Shown: positions 34,190 through 44,244 of the stretch, one piece after another
How the letters are laid out: every line of letters starts with the position of its first letter
How positions within the stretch are numbered: the first letter of the stretch is position 1
DNA from: an uncultured Bacteroidaceae bacterium
GTDB taxonomy: Bacteria > Bacteroidota > Bacteroidia > Bacteroidales > Bacteroidaceae
Assembly (NCBI GenBank): GCA_934293005.1
Contig: CAKQYA010000013.1
Coordinates: forward strand, 5,291 to 69,290
Direction of reading: 5' to 3'
Length of the DNA stretch: 64,000 bases
The notes under the pieces: generated by a model
Seen by the model: the letters and a program-made list of their open reading frames with translations, nothing else
Databases searched by the model: none
What the model was told of the DNA's origin: nothing
Program-made: the position numbers and the translations under genes

Positions 34190-34654
34190 TCACACGTTGA
34201 TGCCGTATACATGTTTCACTTCGTCCATCACAAATGTGCTTTCAAGTGAACTCAAATTTTCTATGGTGCCAAGCACATTCAAACAAAACTGTTGATAATG
34301 TTTCATGTCAGGCACATGGATCTTGAGAAGGTAATCAAAACTGCCGGATATATTGTAACATTCGGTCACCTCAGGTATGTCTTGGACTATGTCCATGAAG
34401 TTTTGGGCTATCTCACGGTTGAGATGCTTCATCTTGACATTACAGAACACCATGAATCCCCTGTTGAGTTTGTCTGCGTCAAGTACTGCCATATACTTCT
34501 TAATGTAACCATTTGCCTCCAACCTGCGAAGACGTTCAAACACAGGGGTGGATGATAAGTTCACTTGAGCCGCCAGCTCCTTAATCGTAAGGCGGCCATT
34601 CTCCTGCAAGGCACGCAGGATGCCAATGTCTGTTTTGTCTATTGTTTCTGCCAT
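34190..34654 (-). CDS. Lrp/AsnC-family transcriptional regulator
   Basis: A 154-residue regulator: N-terminal helix-turn-helix (KTDIGILRALQENGR, IKELAAQVNLSSTPVFERL) and a C-terminal RAM ligand-binding domain (CYNISGSFDYLLKIHV). Such proteins sense amino acids, typically leucine, asparagine or methionine. The start at 34654 is fixed by family length and by the promoter at 34711-34741, which lies inside the longer open frame. It is divergent from metY, which makes metY a plausible target. Confidence 0.93.
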   Translation of the reverse strand: MAETIDKTDIGILRALQENGRLTIKELAAQVNLSSTPVFERLRRLEANGYIKKYMAVLDADKLNRGFMVFCNVKMKHLNREIAQNFMDIVQDIPEVTECYNISGSFDYLLKIHVPDMKHYQQFCLNVLGTIENLSSLESTFVMDEVKHVYGINV

Positions 34655-34710
34655 TCTATAAAACTGGATAAAAATGCCCTCTAACGGAACGCTTGTTCTA
34701 TAATGCTTGG

Positions 34711-34741
34711 CAAAGTTAGGGATATTTTCCATACTTTCAAA
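34711..34741 (-). promoter_or_regulatory. Canonical promoter of lrp
   Basis: On the minus strand TTTG (34741-34738), exactly 19 bases, then TAACTTTG (34718-34711), a perfect Bacteroidota promoter 57 bases before the lrp ATG. A second minus-strand -7-like TATCTTTG lies at 34767-34760. Confidence 0.85.
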
Positions 34742-34745
34742 ATTT

Positions 34746-34777
34746 CTTGTAGGATAATTCAAAGATACATAACTTTG
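34746..34777 (+). promoter_or_regulatory. Promoter of metY, divergent from lrp
   Basis: CTTG at 34746-34749, a 20-base spacer and TAACTTTG at 34770-34777. It abuts the lrp promoter, leaving a leader of about 170 bases before metY with a small inverted repeat (CAGGCAT at 34798 and ATGCCTG at 34850). Confidence 0.75.
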
Positions 34778-34955
34778 CAGCGAAAAATAAAAGGTAACAG
34801 GCATGGTGAACACACTTAAGCCCCAAACCGAAACAACTCTTATGGCACTATGCCTGATAATGACGCAATAAAACTTGAAGCATATAAGCAGACTCGTTTT
34901 TTGCCGATGAAAAGAGAAAATAAAAAACTAACACACATAAAACAACACAAGCACT

Positions 34956-36245
34956 ATGGAACAGAAAAAACTTCATTTTGAGACATTGCAACTTCATGTA
35001 GGACAAGAACAGCCCGACTCGGCAACAGATGCACGCGCTGTGCCAATCTACCAGACAACAAGCTACGTGTTCCGCAACTCCCAGCATGCCGCTGACCGCT
35101 TCGGCTTGCGTGATGCAGGAAACATTTATGGACGATTGACAAACTCCACCCAAGGAGTGTTTGAAGACAGAGTGGCAGCTCTCGAAGGCGGTGTGGCAGG
35201 CTTGGCAGTAGCATCGGGAGCAGCAGCAGTCACATATGCGCTCCAGAACATTCTATGCGCTGGAGACCACATAGTAGCAGCAGACAATATCTACGGCGGC
35301 ACTTATAATCTCATAACTCACACTCTGTCAACACAAGGCATTACAAATTCCATCGTTGACCCTCGCAACTTCAAAGAGGTGGAAGCAGCCATCAAACCAA
35401 ACACGAAAGCTCTCTATGCCGAAACATTCGGCAATCCTAACTCAGATGTTACCGACATCGACAAACTGGCAGAAATAGCACACCGTCACAACATACCATT
35501 GATTATCGACAACACCTTCGGCACGCCATACCTTATCCGGCCGATAGAGCATGGAGCAGACATCGTCGTTCATTCTGCCACAAAGTTTATAGGCGGACAT
35601 GGCTCTTCGCTTGGCGGCGTCATAGTTGATGGCGGTAAATTTGACTGGAAAGCAAATGCTGACAAATTCCCAACGTTGGCTAAGCCCGACCCTTCTTATC
35701 ATGGAGCTATATTTGCAGACGTTGCAGGCTCAGCTGCTTTCGTAACCCGAATTCGTGCCGTCATTCTTCGTGACACAGGAGCAACAATATCGCCTCTTAA
35801 CGCATGGATACTCCTGCAAGGACTTGAAACACTCAGCTTGCGTGTGGAACGCCATGTGCAAAATGCTTTGAAGGTTGTGGAATATCTCCAGAACAACCCT
35901 AAAGTCACTAAAGTGAACCACCCTGCTGTCGCTTCTCATCCAGATCACGAGCTGTATAAGAAACTATTCCCTAATGGAGCTGGAAGCATCTTCACCTTTG
36001 AAATAAAAGGCGGACAAGAAGAGGCATGGAAATTCATCGATTCTCTAAAGATATTCTCATTGCTCGCAAATGTAGCCGATGTGAAAAGTCTTGTCATTCA
36101 TCCTGCAACCACAACACATTCACAACTATCTCAGGAGGAGCTTGCTGCTCAACACATCACTCCTTCAACAGTCCGATTGTCTATCGGCACGGAGCATATT
36201 GAAGATATTATAAACGACCTTTCTGAGGCTTTTGATAATATCTGA
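34956..36245 (+). CDS. metY: O-acetylhomoserine sulfhydrylase
   Basis: MetY makes homocysteine from O-acetylhomoserine and sulfide in methionine synthesis. The 429-residue PLP enzyme of the Cys/Met-metabolism family has the PLP lysine in HSATKFIGGHG (Lys210), Asp185 in LIIDNTFGTPYLIRP, and the OAH-specific YAETFGNPNSDVTDI with large C-terminal insert. The N-terminus FETLQLHVGQEQPD is typical of MetY rather than MetB/MetC. It is monocistronic, with a terminator after it and a divergent Lrp regulator before it. Confidence 0.95.
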   Translation: MEQKKLHFETLQLHVGQEQPDSATDARAVPIYQTTSYVFRNSQHAADRFGLRDAGNIYGRLTNSTQGVFEDRVAALEGGVAGLAVASGAAAVTYALQNILCAGDHIVAADNIYGGTYNLITHTLSTQGITNSIVDPRNFKEVEAAIKPNTKALYAETFGNPNSDVTDIDKLAEIAHRHNIPLIIDNTFGTPYLIRPIEHGADIVVHSATKFIGGHGSSLGGVIVDGGKFDWKANADKFPTLAKPDPSYHGAIFADVAGSAAFVTRIRAVILRDTGATISPLNAWILLQGLETLSLRVERHVQNALKVVEYLQNNPKVTKVNHPAVASHPDHELYKKLFPNGAGSIFTFEIKGGQEEAWKFIDSLKIFSLLANVADVKSLVIHPATTTHSQLSQEELAAQHITPSTVRLSIGTEHIEDIINDLSEAFDNI

Positions 36246-36370
36246 AATCAATGAAGCATTCAGCTTGGGTCTTTCTCAAAGCAACAGAAAAAAGATTTCA
36301 AAAGGTTGATCACTAAGATTTGATCACAACAATCTATGGCTCTTTTGGGGAAATTGTTTCTGCATGCTGA

Positions 36371-36424
36371 ACTCCCTCACACTTCCTCTGTCATGAAGTT
36401 TCATGTCTGAGGGAGTGTTTTTTA
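36371..36424 (+). terminator. Terminator after metY
   Basis: ACTCCCTCA (36371-36379) pairs with TGAGGGAGT (36408-36416), followed by a T run. Confidence 0.85.
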
Positions 36425-36500
36425 TTGTAATGAAACACCCAAATCCATTGTCATTAATGTATTTTTCCTCATTTGGAGCATGGGCAATGATAATTTTATG

Positions 36501-36508
36501 TAACTTTG
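36501..36508 (+). promoter_or_regulatory. -7 box for the PBP1A gene
   Basis: TAACTTTG, an exact consensus match 42 bases before the ATG. A TTTG lies 25 bases upstream, longer than the usual spacing. Confidence 0.55.
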
Positions 36509-36549
36509 CATTGAGAACATATTATTATCAATAACAACAATTCAAAGTA

Positions 36550-38991
36550 ATGGACTTGAATAAGGCAGATAAAAAGCAGTCGCCAACGACTGATACGAAA
36601 AATGAAAACAAGAATGTCAACCATGCGATAAAGATATGCTGGTCTATCACAGCGTGCATCATCTTCATGATGTTCTTCTGCGTCTTTGCCATATCTCAAG
36701 GATGGCTTGGCAAATTGCCTCCTGTGAGCGACCTGCAAAACCCCATCAACAAATATGCTTCACAAATATACTCCGCTGATGGCAAACTCATCGGGACATG
36801 GAGCTATGCAAAAGAAAACCGTGTGATGATACCTTACGATTCTCTGCCAGAGAACATTGTCAAAGCTCTCGTGGCAACAGAAGATGTCAGGTTTTATGAA
36901 CATTCAGGCATAGACGCCAAGGCTATAGCGCGAGCTATAGTCAAGCGCATGGTTCTAAGGCAGAAGAGTGCTGGTGGAGGCTCCACTATAACACAGCAAT
37001 TGGCAAAACAACTATATTCGGATGTGGCCAAAGACGAGGGGAAAAGAATGATGCAAAAACCTATAGAATGGTTCATTGCCGTTCAGTTGGAGCGTTACTA
37101 CACTAAAGAAGAGATAATAACCATGTATCTCAATTACTTCGATTTTCTCTACACAGGTGTGGGAATAAAAAATGCAGCCAATACATATTTCGGCAAAGAT
37201 CCTATCGACCTGTCACTAAATGAGTGCGCCACATTGGTGGGAATGTGCAAGAACCCGTCTCTTTATAACCCATACAAAAGAGAGAACGGCGCTTATATTG
37301 CTAATGAGAATTGCCTCGAGAGACGCAACGTGGTACTCTCGCAAATGGAAAAGGCTGGCTTCCTCACCAATGACGAGAAAGAATCAGCTCAAGCCGAACC
37401 TCTCGCTATGCTGCCAAAGCCAAGAATGACCACTCACAAGGAAGGAGTCGCTCCTTATTTCAGAGAGTACCTCCGACGCATAATGATGGCAAAACGTCCT
37501 GACCGCAGCAATTATGCTTCATGGCAAGGGCAACAATATCACGATGACTCGCTATCATGGGAAACTGACCCATTGTATGGATGGTGCAACAAAAACAGTA
37601 AGAAAGACGGCACACATTATAATATATATACAGACGGCCTTAAAATCTACACTTCTGTAGACTCGCGCATCCAAAAGATAGCGGAGGATGCCATGTTTGA
37701 GCACGTAGCGCAATATCTCCAACCTGCTTTCGAGAATGAAATCAGGCATTTGACCACAGCTCCTTACCGTGGCATGTCTGTAGCAAAAATGCAGAAAATC
37801 ATTGACCGCTATGTAAGGCAGAGCGAACGTTACCGCGTGATGAAGGAAAACGGCAATACTGACGAGGAGATTATGCAGGCATTCACAATGCCTGTTGACA
37901 TGAAAGTGTTCAAATATGGAAGTTCGTACAACAATCCTCAAGAGGTTGAAGTGCGCATGTCGCCACGCGACTCGATAATATATTACAAAAAATTCCTCAG
38001 AGCAGCTGTCTGTGCTATAGACCCATCTAATGGACAGGTGAAAGCATATGTGCCAGGGCTCGACTTCGAACACTTCATGTATGACAATGTGTTGGGCGGA
38101 GGACATCGCCAGGTTGGTTCGACAATCAAACCACTGCTATATTCCCTTGCTTTGTCAAGCCAAGACTTCACGCCTTGCGATGTGGTGGATGCAAGTCCAA
38201 GAGACTATGGTGGCTGGACACCAAAGGGGCCAGCGCTTGGCGTAGTGCCTCTGAAAACAGCATTAGCGCAATCGAACAACCACGCTTCGGTGTATTTGCT
38301 CAACCTCATCAAACCTCAGACTTTCATTGACTTCCTTGGCAACCAACTGAAGTTCTCGACCTACACCATGAGCGCCAACCTGACGCTCGCACTCGGTTCA
38401 TGCGATGTCAGCATAGGTGAGATGGCAAGCGCATATACCATTTTCCCAAGTTATGGCGTGCATTATTCTCCAATGCTCGTCACACGCATAGAGGACACAG
38501 ACGGTAACGTAGTGGCAAGTTTCAGCCCTCGCATGAATGAGGTGCTCTCGAAAGAAAAGGCTTACCAGATGCTTTATATGCTGAGAGCTGTCATCAATGA
38601 GGGCACAGGCCGATCTCTGCGTGGCGGCAAATACAACATTAAAGCCGACATGGGCGGCAAGACTGGAACAACAAACAGTCATGCTGACGGTTGGTTCATT
38701 GGCTTCTGCCCCAAACTCGTGGTTGCGTGCTGGGTAGGTGGAGAAGACCGTGATATCCATTTCGGCACCATGGCTTTTGGACAAGGCGCACGTGCCGCTC
38801 TGCCAATATATGGAAAAATGATGAGGAAAGTATATAATAACAGAAATATAGGAATAGCGGAGACCGACTCCTTTGCCATTCCAGTCAACTATAGTCCATG
38901 CAACAACGATTTGTGGTCATTGCCAAATGCTGCAGACGTGGTGAATGGCACGGATGAGAATGACGTCGATGCTGACGAAGATTTCTTCTGA
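36550..38991 (+). CDS. Class A penicillin-binding protein (PBP1A)
   Basis: A bifunctional peptidoglycan synthase of 813 residues: cytoplasmic tail, one membrane segment (about residues 28-50), a GT51 glycosyltransferase domain with catalytic Glu111 in ATEDVRFYEHSG and GGGSTITQQLAKQL, then a transpeptidase domain with SxxK in VGSTIKPLLY (about residue 522), SNN in AQSNNHASV and KTG in GGKTGTTNSHADGW (about 702). The C-terminus is acidic (DENDVDADEDFF). kdsB follows after 62 bases on the same strand. Confidence 0.95.
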   Translation: MDLNKADKKQSPTTDTKNENKNVNHAIKICWSITACIIFMMFFCVFAISQGWLGKLPPVSDLQNPINKYASQIYSADGKLIGTWSYAKENRVMIPYDSLPENIVKALVATEDVRFYEHSGIDAKAIARAIVKRMVLRQKSAGGGSTITQQLAKQLYSDVAKDEGKRMMQKPIEWFIAVQLERYYTKEEIITMYLNYFDFLYTGVGIKNAANTYFGKDPIDLSLNECATLVGMCKNPSLYNPYKRENGAYIANENCLERRNVVLSQMEKAGFLTNDEKESAQAEPLAMLPKPRMTTHKEGVAPYFREYLRRIMMAKRPDRSNYASWQGQQYHDDSLSWETDPLYGWCNKNSKKDGTHYNIYTDGLKIYTSVDSRIQKIAEDAMFEHVAQYLQPAFENEIRHLTTAPYRGMSVAKMQKIIDRYVRQSERYRVMKENGNTDEEIMQAFTMPVDMKVFKYGSSYNNPQEVEVRMSPRDSIIYYKKFLRAAVCAIDPSNGQVKAYVPGLDFEHFMYDNVLGGGHRQVGSTIKPLLYSLALSSQDFTPCDVVDASPRDYGGWTPKGPALGVVPLKTALAQSNNHASVYLLNLIKPQTFIDFLGNQLKFSTYTMSANLTLALGSCDVSIGEMASAYTIFPSYGVHYSPMLVTRIEDTDGNVVASFSPRMNEVLSKEKAYQMLYMLRAVINEGTGRSLRGGKYNIKADMGGKTGTTNSHADGWFIGFCPKLVVACWVGGEDRDIHFGTMAFGQGARAALPIYGKMMRKVYNNRNIGIAETDSFAIPVNYSPCNNDLWSLPNAADVVNGTDENDVDADEDFF

Positions 38992-39053
38992 TGCACACAT
39001 GCTGCCGCAGACATGCAAAAGCTTAACACAATAATCATTTAAATAAGAATTCG

Positions 39054-39818
39054 ATGAAATACATTGGTATCATACCGGCAAGATATGCATCCACACGCTT
39101 TCCTGCCAAACCTTTAGCCATATTGGGCGGCAAAACTGTAATAGAAAGAGTGTACAGACAAGTGGAAAACGTGCTTGACGACGTTGTCGTGGCAACAGAT
39201 GACGAACGCATCATGAATGCCATATCGCAATTTGGCGGCAAGGCTGTGATGACGAGCGTGAATCATAAAAGCGGAACTGACCGCGTGTATGAAGCGTTCA
39301 CCAAGGTTGGAGAAGGATTCGACGTGGTAGTGAACATCCAGGGCGACGAGCCTTTCATTCAAGCCAAACAGCTCGAAGCTATACGCAAATGCTTTGATGA
39401 CGACACTGTCGACATCGCTACCCTCGTAAAACCATTTAAACCTGAGGATGGACTGTCAGCCTTAGAGAACATCAATTCTCCTAAAGTCGTGGTGAACAAA
39501 CGAATGGAAGCCATGTATTTCTCTCGAAGCATCATACCGTTTTGCCGTGGTAAAGAAAAAGGAGACTGGCTTTACAGCCATACATACTACAAGCACATAG
39601 GCTTATATGCATACCGAGCAGATGTGCTCAAGGAAATCACCAGTCTCCCGCAATCCGAACTCGAGCTTGCCGAATCACTCGAACAACTGAGATGGCTTGA
39701 AAATGGATATAAGATCAAGGTCGGTGTGAGCGACGTGGAAACAATAGGAATCGACACGCCTGAAGACCTTGAAAGAGCTGAGGAATTTCTTAAAGTCGGA
39801 TGCTTTGATGCTCTGTAA
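39054..39818 (+). CDS. kdsB: 3-deoxy-manno-octulosonate cytidylyltransferase
   Basis: KdsB activates KDO as CMP-KDO for lipopolysaccharide core synthesis. The 254-residue product begins IGIIPARYASTRFPAKPLA, the nucleotide-binding signature, and contains VVATDDERI, HKSGTDRVYEA, VVNIQGDEPFI and KHIGLYAYRADVL. The length is typical. It lies between PBP1A and an M16-like gene, all on the same strand. Confidence 0.96.
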   Translation: MKYIGIIPARYASTRFPAKPLAILGGKTVIERVYRQVENVLDDVVVATDDERIMNAISQFGGKAVMTSVNHKSGTDRVYEAFTKVGEGFDVVVNIQGDEPFIQAKQLEAIRKCFDDDTVDIATLVKPFKPEDGLSALENINSPKVVVNKRMEAMYFSRSIIPFCRGKEKGDWLYSHTYYKHIGLYAYRADVLKEITSLPQSELELAESLEQLRWLENGYKIKVGVSDVETIGIDTPEDLERAEEFLKVGCFDAL

Positions 39819-39993
39819 ACAGAGATAATTGTCCGTATTCGTTTCGATGATGAACGATTGCAATCAATCTATTTGACACACCCTATTCTTATACAGAAGA
39901 CACGCAAGGAGAAATAAAAAAGCATCATATAAGCATCGTGTTGAATGGGCACCCTGCTTTTTCTGCAAGATTATATTACACACATACAAACTT

Positions 39994-41274
39994 ATGATAC
40001 AACCACCGTTGTCACCAATAACACCGCTATCGCCCAACTTGCCCAAGCCTGTTATTCTCGATAATGGCACAAAGCTTAACGTCATACCTCTTAAAGATGC
40101 AGAAATCGTACGAATGTACATCACGTTCAAAGGAGGTCGATGGGTTGAGAAGCAAGTGCTGCAAAGCACCCTTGCCACAGATCAGATTTCAGCCGGAACG
40201 CAGTTTGTGAGTGCGGAAAAACTATCTGAGACACTCGATTATTATGGAGCAAGCCTTAACTCTTCGTCAGGCACGCAGTCTTCGGTAATCACTCTCACAT
40301 GCCTCAGACGCACACTTCCACAAGTGCTTCCACTTCTGAAAGACATAATATGTTCGCCTGCTTACGAGCAACAACTGATAGATATTGAAAAGGAAGAACT
40401 TGTGTTTGCATGTGGTGCCAATAAGCAAAACGTAGTGTATGTAAGCAAAAAGACACTTCAAAACGCTATTTTAGGTCCAAACCATCCACTTGCCAAAGTG
40501 TATGATGAAAATGATGTGCTATCAATAAAGCGTGATGACATTTTAGACTATCATAAATGTTTTATAAATCTTGACAACGCAAACATTTATGTGTCTGGAG
40601 CCATAGATGAAGATTTCATTTCGCTTGTCAATCAATATTTGGGAAGCCAGGGAAAAACAAAACATGAATTAACAAACCTTCCGCATATCTCAATAGCAAC
40701 AAGCACACAGCAGAGGCATGACGCGTTTATCGAAACAGAATCGGCACAATCGGCTCTATGCATGGGAATGACGCTCCCCTCAAGACGGAATCCCGACTAT
40801 CCTGCCATTGCACTCACACGCACAATCCTTGGAGGTTTTTTCGGAAGCCGTCTAATGAAGAACATACGTGAACGGAAAGGACTGACATACGGTATATCTG
40901 CCGATATGCTTCACATACCTTACTCATCAATCCTTCTTGTGTCTACAACTACACCTTACGTTCATGTAGACCAATGTGTTGATGAAGTATTTAACGAAAT
41001 CATTAATCTTCAAAACAATAAAGTTGATAATGAAGAATTGACTATTGCAAAAAATTATCTCATGGGACAATATTGCCGAACCACAGAGATGACTCTGTCT
41101 CTTGCGGCGCTATGCATCGCACTTGAAGAGACTGGCAGCAACCTTGATCTTCACGCACAAACGATGAAGCAGATACAAGAATTATCCGCAGACGACATCA
41201 TGGCTTGTGCACAGAAATATCTTCAGGTCGACAAATTGATTGTGGCTGCAGCACACGGCAAACTTAAGCAATAA
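39994..41274 (+). CDS. M16-family (insulinase-like) protein without the zinc motif
   Basis: A 426-residue protein with two M16 domains. The N-terminal domain begins VILDNGTKLNVIPLKDAE and the C-terminal half has ILGGFFGSRLMKNIRERKGLTYGI, the family's R/Y motif. At the place of the HxxEH zinc site the sequence reads LQSTLATDQISAGT, with no histidine pair or glutamate, so catalysis is unlikely. In other bacteria such subunits pair with an active M16 partner; none is adjacent. No signal peptide is evident, so it is probably cytoplasmic. Confidence 0.88.
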   Translation: MIQPPLSPITPLSPNLPKPVILDNGTKLNVIPLKDAEIVRMYITFKGGRWVEKQVLQSTLATDQISAGTQFVSAEKLSETLDYYGASLNSSSGTQSSVITLTCLRRTLPQVLPLLKDIICSPAYEQQLIDIEKEELVFACGANKQNVVYVSKKTLQNAILGPNHPLAKVYDENDVLSIKRDDILDYHKCFINLDNANIYVSGAIDEDFISLVNQYLGSQGKTKHELTNLPHISIATSTQQRHDAFIETESAQSALCMGMTLPSRRNPDYPAIALTRTILGGFFGSRLMKNIRERKGLTYGISADMLHIPYSSILLVSTTTPYVHVDQCVDEVFNEIINLQNNKVDNEELTIAKNYLMGQYCRTTEMTLSLAALCIALEETGSNLDLHAQTMKQIQELSADDIMACAQKYLQVDKLIVAAAHGKLKQ

Positions 41275-41429
41275 GCCCCCTATCGCTCATCTGCCGCATA
41301 CAATCGATTACTTGTCGAAACAAGACCTTAAACCGCAAAATGCCCCCTTTAAAGGCCAAATATGAGACTTTTGCACTTTAAGAACTCAAAAAATCACTTT
41401 CGTTAGTTCTGCATTTAATTTTTTATTGC

Positions 41430-41437
41430 TATCTTTG
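41430..41437 (+). promoter_or_regulatory. -7 box for gyrA
   Basis: TATCTTTG, an exact consensus match 28 bases before the gyrA ATG. Confidence 0.6.
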
Positions 41438-41464
41438 TGGAAAATATATCAAACAAAAATATAA

Positions 41465-44200
41465 ATGGAAGATTTAGACAGAATCATTAAAGTAGAAATC
41501 AACGAAACGATGAGGAAGAGCTACATCGACTACTCTATGTCAGTCATTGTAGCTCGCGCCTTGCCAGAAGTGCGCGACGGATTCAAACCTGTGCACAGAC
41601 GCATCCTCTTTTCAATGGACAAACACGGCAACACTTCAGACAAGCCAACAGTAAAGTGCGCCCGTATAGTGGGTGATGTGCTCGGACACCTCCACCCTCA
41701 TGGCGACTCTTCTGTATATGGCGCCCTCGTTCGTCTTGCTCAGCCATGGGCCATGCGCTACACATTGGTCGATGGACAGGGCAACTTCGGATCTGTTGAC
41801 GGTGACGGTGCGGCTGCAATGCGTTATACAGAAGCGCGTCTCAGCAAGCTGGGCGAAGCCATGCTGACAGACATAGAGAAAGAGACTGTTGACATGGTGG
41901 ACAACTTTGACAACTCAGAGAAAGAGCCAACTGTGCTTCCAACACGCATACCAAATCTGCTCGTCAATGGAGCAACAGGCATCGCTGTGGGAATGGCAAC
42001 AAATATACCTACGCACAATCTTTCAGAAGTGATAGATGGCTGCGTGGCATATATAGACAATCCCGACATCGACTGCGAAGGACTCATGCAGCACATCAAA
42101 GGCCCTGATTTCCCTACTGGCGGCATCATCTGCGGAATCGACGGCATAAAGGAAGCGTACGAAACCGGACGCGGACGCATAGTGATCCGTTCTAAGACCG
42201 TAATTGAATCTGAAGGCACACACGACAAAATCATTGTCACAGAAATCCCCTACAACGTAAACAAATCAGAACTTATAAAGAAAATTGCCCAGCTCGTCAA
42301 TGAGAAGAAAATAGACGGCATAAGCAATGTCAATGATGAGTCTGACCGTGAAGGAATGCGTATCGTCATAGATATCAAACGTGACGCTAATGCCAATGTG
42401 GTACGCAACAAGCTTTTCAAGATGACAGACTTGCAAAACACATTCCCTGTCAACTGCATAGCCATTGCTGACCGCCGTCCAAAACAGCTCACACTGAAAG
42501 ACTGCATCCGATATTTCGTGAACCATCGTCACGATGTTGTCATACGACGCACACGCTTTGACAAGCGCAAAGCAGAAGAGCGTTCACACATCCTTGAAGG
42601 TCTCATAATAGCATCAGACAACATTGACGAGGTGGTACATATAATACGTGCCGCAAAAAGTCCGCAGGAGGCAATGGATAATCTCATGAAGCGATTTGAG
42701 CTTGACGACATACAGGCGCGAGAAATTGTGAACATGCGCCTCAGGGCTCTTACAGGACTCGAGCAGGACAAACTTCACGCAGAATATGACGAACTCCAAA
42801 AACTCATACACTACCTTGATCAAATTCTGACAGACGCCGAACTTTGCAAGAAAGTGATGAAAGATGAGCTCATAGAAGTGAAAAACAAATGGGGCGACCA
42901 GCGCAAGACTGAGATAGACCACACCGCAAGCGAAAACTTTGACCCAGAGCAGTTCTATGCAAAGGAAGAAGTGGCCGTCACGGTGAGCCACCTTGGATAC
43001 ATCAAGCGCACTACCCTCACAGAGTTCCGCACTCAAGCACGTGGAGGCATCGGCGTCAAAGGCGGCACAGCTCGTGACAAGGATTTCATAGAATTCATCT
43101 ATCCAGCCAACACGCACCACACCATGATGTTCTTCACACAGAAGGGTCGTTGCTTCTGGATGAAAGTTTACAACATCCCTGAAGGTTCACGCACAGACAA
43201 GGGCCGTGCTATTCAAAACCTTCTCAACATCGATTCTGACGATAAAGTGACAGCATTCATCTGTGTTGAAAACATCAATGACGAAGAATGGGTCAACTCG
43301 CACAATATCATATTCTGCACCCAGCAAGGCATCATCAAAAAGACAGCTTTCGTCAACTACTCGCGTCCACGCTCTAATGGCATAATAGCCATAAACCTCA
43401 ACGAGGGCGACCAAGTGGTAGATGTGCTCCTCACGAGCGGCAACGATGAAATACTCATTGCCAATAGAAATGGACGTGCCCTGCGCTTCAATGAAAACAA
43501 AGTTCGCAGCGTGGGACGTGGCGCCACAGGAGTCAAAGCCATGAAGCTTGATGACGATGGGGAAGATCAGGTAGTGGGCATGATTGCCATACATTCCGAC
43601 AATGGGTGGATGGATGAAGATAATGCATCCGATGATGATCTCGACAACGAGCAGATGGATGAAGACCTTTCTGATGAAACAAATGAAGCTTCTGACGAAT
43701 CGGCATATGGAGAAGACCTCGTGCTCACTCCGGAGAATGACGATGATAATGACGCAAGCATGCCAACCGTACTTGTGCTCTCTGAAAAGGGTGTAGGCAA
43801 ACGATCAAGCATCTCTGGCTACCGTGTCACAAACCGAAATGGCAAGGGCGTCAAGACAATCAACATCACAGAAAAGACTGGCAAACTTGTTGCCATTAAA
43901 GCAGTCAAAGAAGATGAGGATGTGATGATCATCAACAAGAGTGGCGTAACAATACGCTTGGCCGTCAAGGATATAAAGAAATCAGGACGCAACACACAAG
44001 GTGTCAAACTTATTGACATACAAAAACGTAACGATGTTATCAGTTCTGTCTGCGTAGTCGAACATTCTGACGATTCCGACAGCAGCGAAAACGAAGAGCC
44101 AACTGATGTCACAAATGATGTGGCCAACCACACTTCTTCAATTGCAGGCGAAGGTGATGAACGCAACAGTTCAGACAGTTCGGATAAATCACAAGAATAA
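41465..44200 (+). CDS. gyrA: DNA gyrase subunit A
   Basis: GyrA is the DNA-breaking subunit of gyrase. The 911 residues include the catalytic tyrosine in AAMRYTEARLSK, the quinolone-pocket region HPHGDSSVYGALVRLAQ, and the GyrA-box region RTQARGGIGVKGG that starts the DNA-wrapping C-terminal domain. An unusually acidic insert (about residues 711-765, including DEDNASDDDLDNEQ) interrupts the C-terminal propeller, and the tail is also acidic/serine-rich. The insert explains the length beyond the usual 830-870. A TPR protein gene follows after 44 bases. Confidence 0.96.
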   Translation: MEDLDRIIKVEINETMRKSYIDYSMSVIVARALPEVRDGFKPVHRRILFSMDKHGNTSDKPTVKCARIVGDVLGHLHPHGDSSVYGALVRLAQPWAMRYTLVDGQGNFGSVDGDGAAAMRYTEARLSKLGEAMLTDIEKETVDMVDNFDNSEKEPTVLPTRIPNLLVNGATGIAVGMATNIPTHNLSEVIDGCVAYIDNPDIDCEGLMQHIKGPDFPTGGIICGIDGIKEAYETGRGRIVIRSKTVIESEGTHDKIIVTEIPYNVNKSELIKKIAQLVNEKKIDGISNVNDESDREGMRIVIDIKRDANANVVRNKLFKMTDLQNTFPVNCIAIADRRPKQLTLKDCIRYFVNHRHDVVIRRTRFDKRKAEERSHILEGLIIASDNIDEVVHIIRAAKSPQEAMDNLMKRFELDDIQAREIVNMRLRALTGLEQDKLHAEYDELQKLIHYLDQILTDAELCKKVMKDELIEVKNKWGDQRKTEIDHTASENFDPEQFYAKEEVAVTVSHLGYIKRTTLTEFRTQARGGIGVKGGTARDKDFIEFIYPANTHHTMMFFTQKGRCFWMKVYNIPEGSRTDKGRAIQNLLNIDSDDKVTAFICVENINDEEWVNSHNIIFCTQQGIIKKTAFVNYSRPRSNGIIAINLNEGDQVVDVLLTSGNDEILIANRNGRALRFNENKVRSVGRGATGVKAMKLDDDGEDQVVGMIAIHSDNGWMDEDNASDDDLDNEQMDEDLSDETNEASDESAYGEDLVLTPENDDDNDASMPTVLVLSEKGVGKRSSISGYRVTNRNGKGVKTINITEKTGKLVAIKAVKEDEDVMIINKSGVTIRLAVKDIKKSGRNTQGVKLIDIQKRNDVISSVCVVEHSDDSDSSENEEPTDVTNDVANHTSSIAGEGDERNSSDSSDKSQE

Positions 44201-44244
44201 AGAAACAATACTTACAATTACAAACCTATTAAAACATTCTGGTT

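Noticed and set aside
34778..34955. SAM riboswitch in the metY leader
   Set aside because: Only a 7-bp inverted repeat is visible; no SAM-I, SAM-II or SAM-IV conserved core was recognised.
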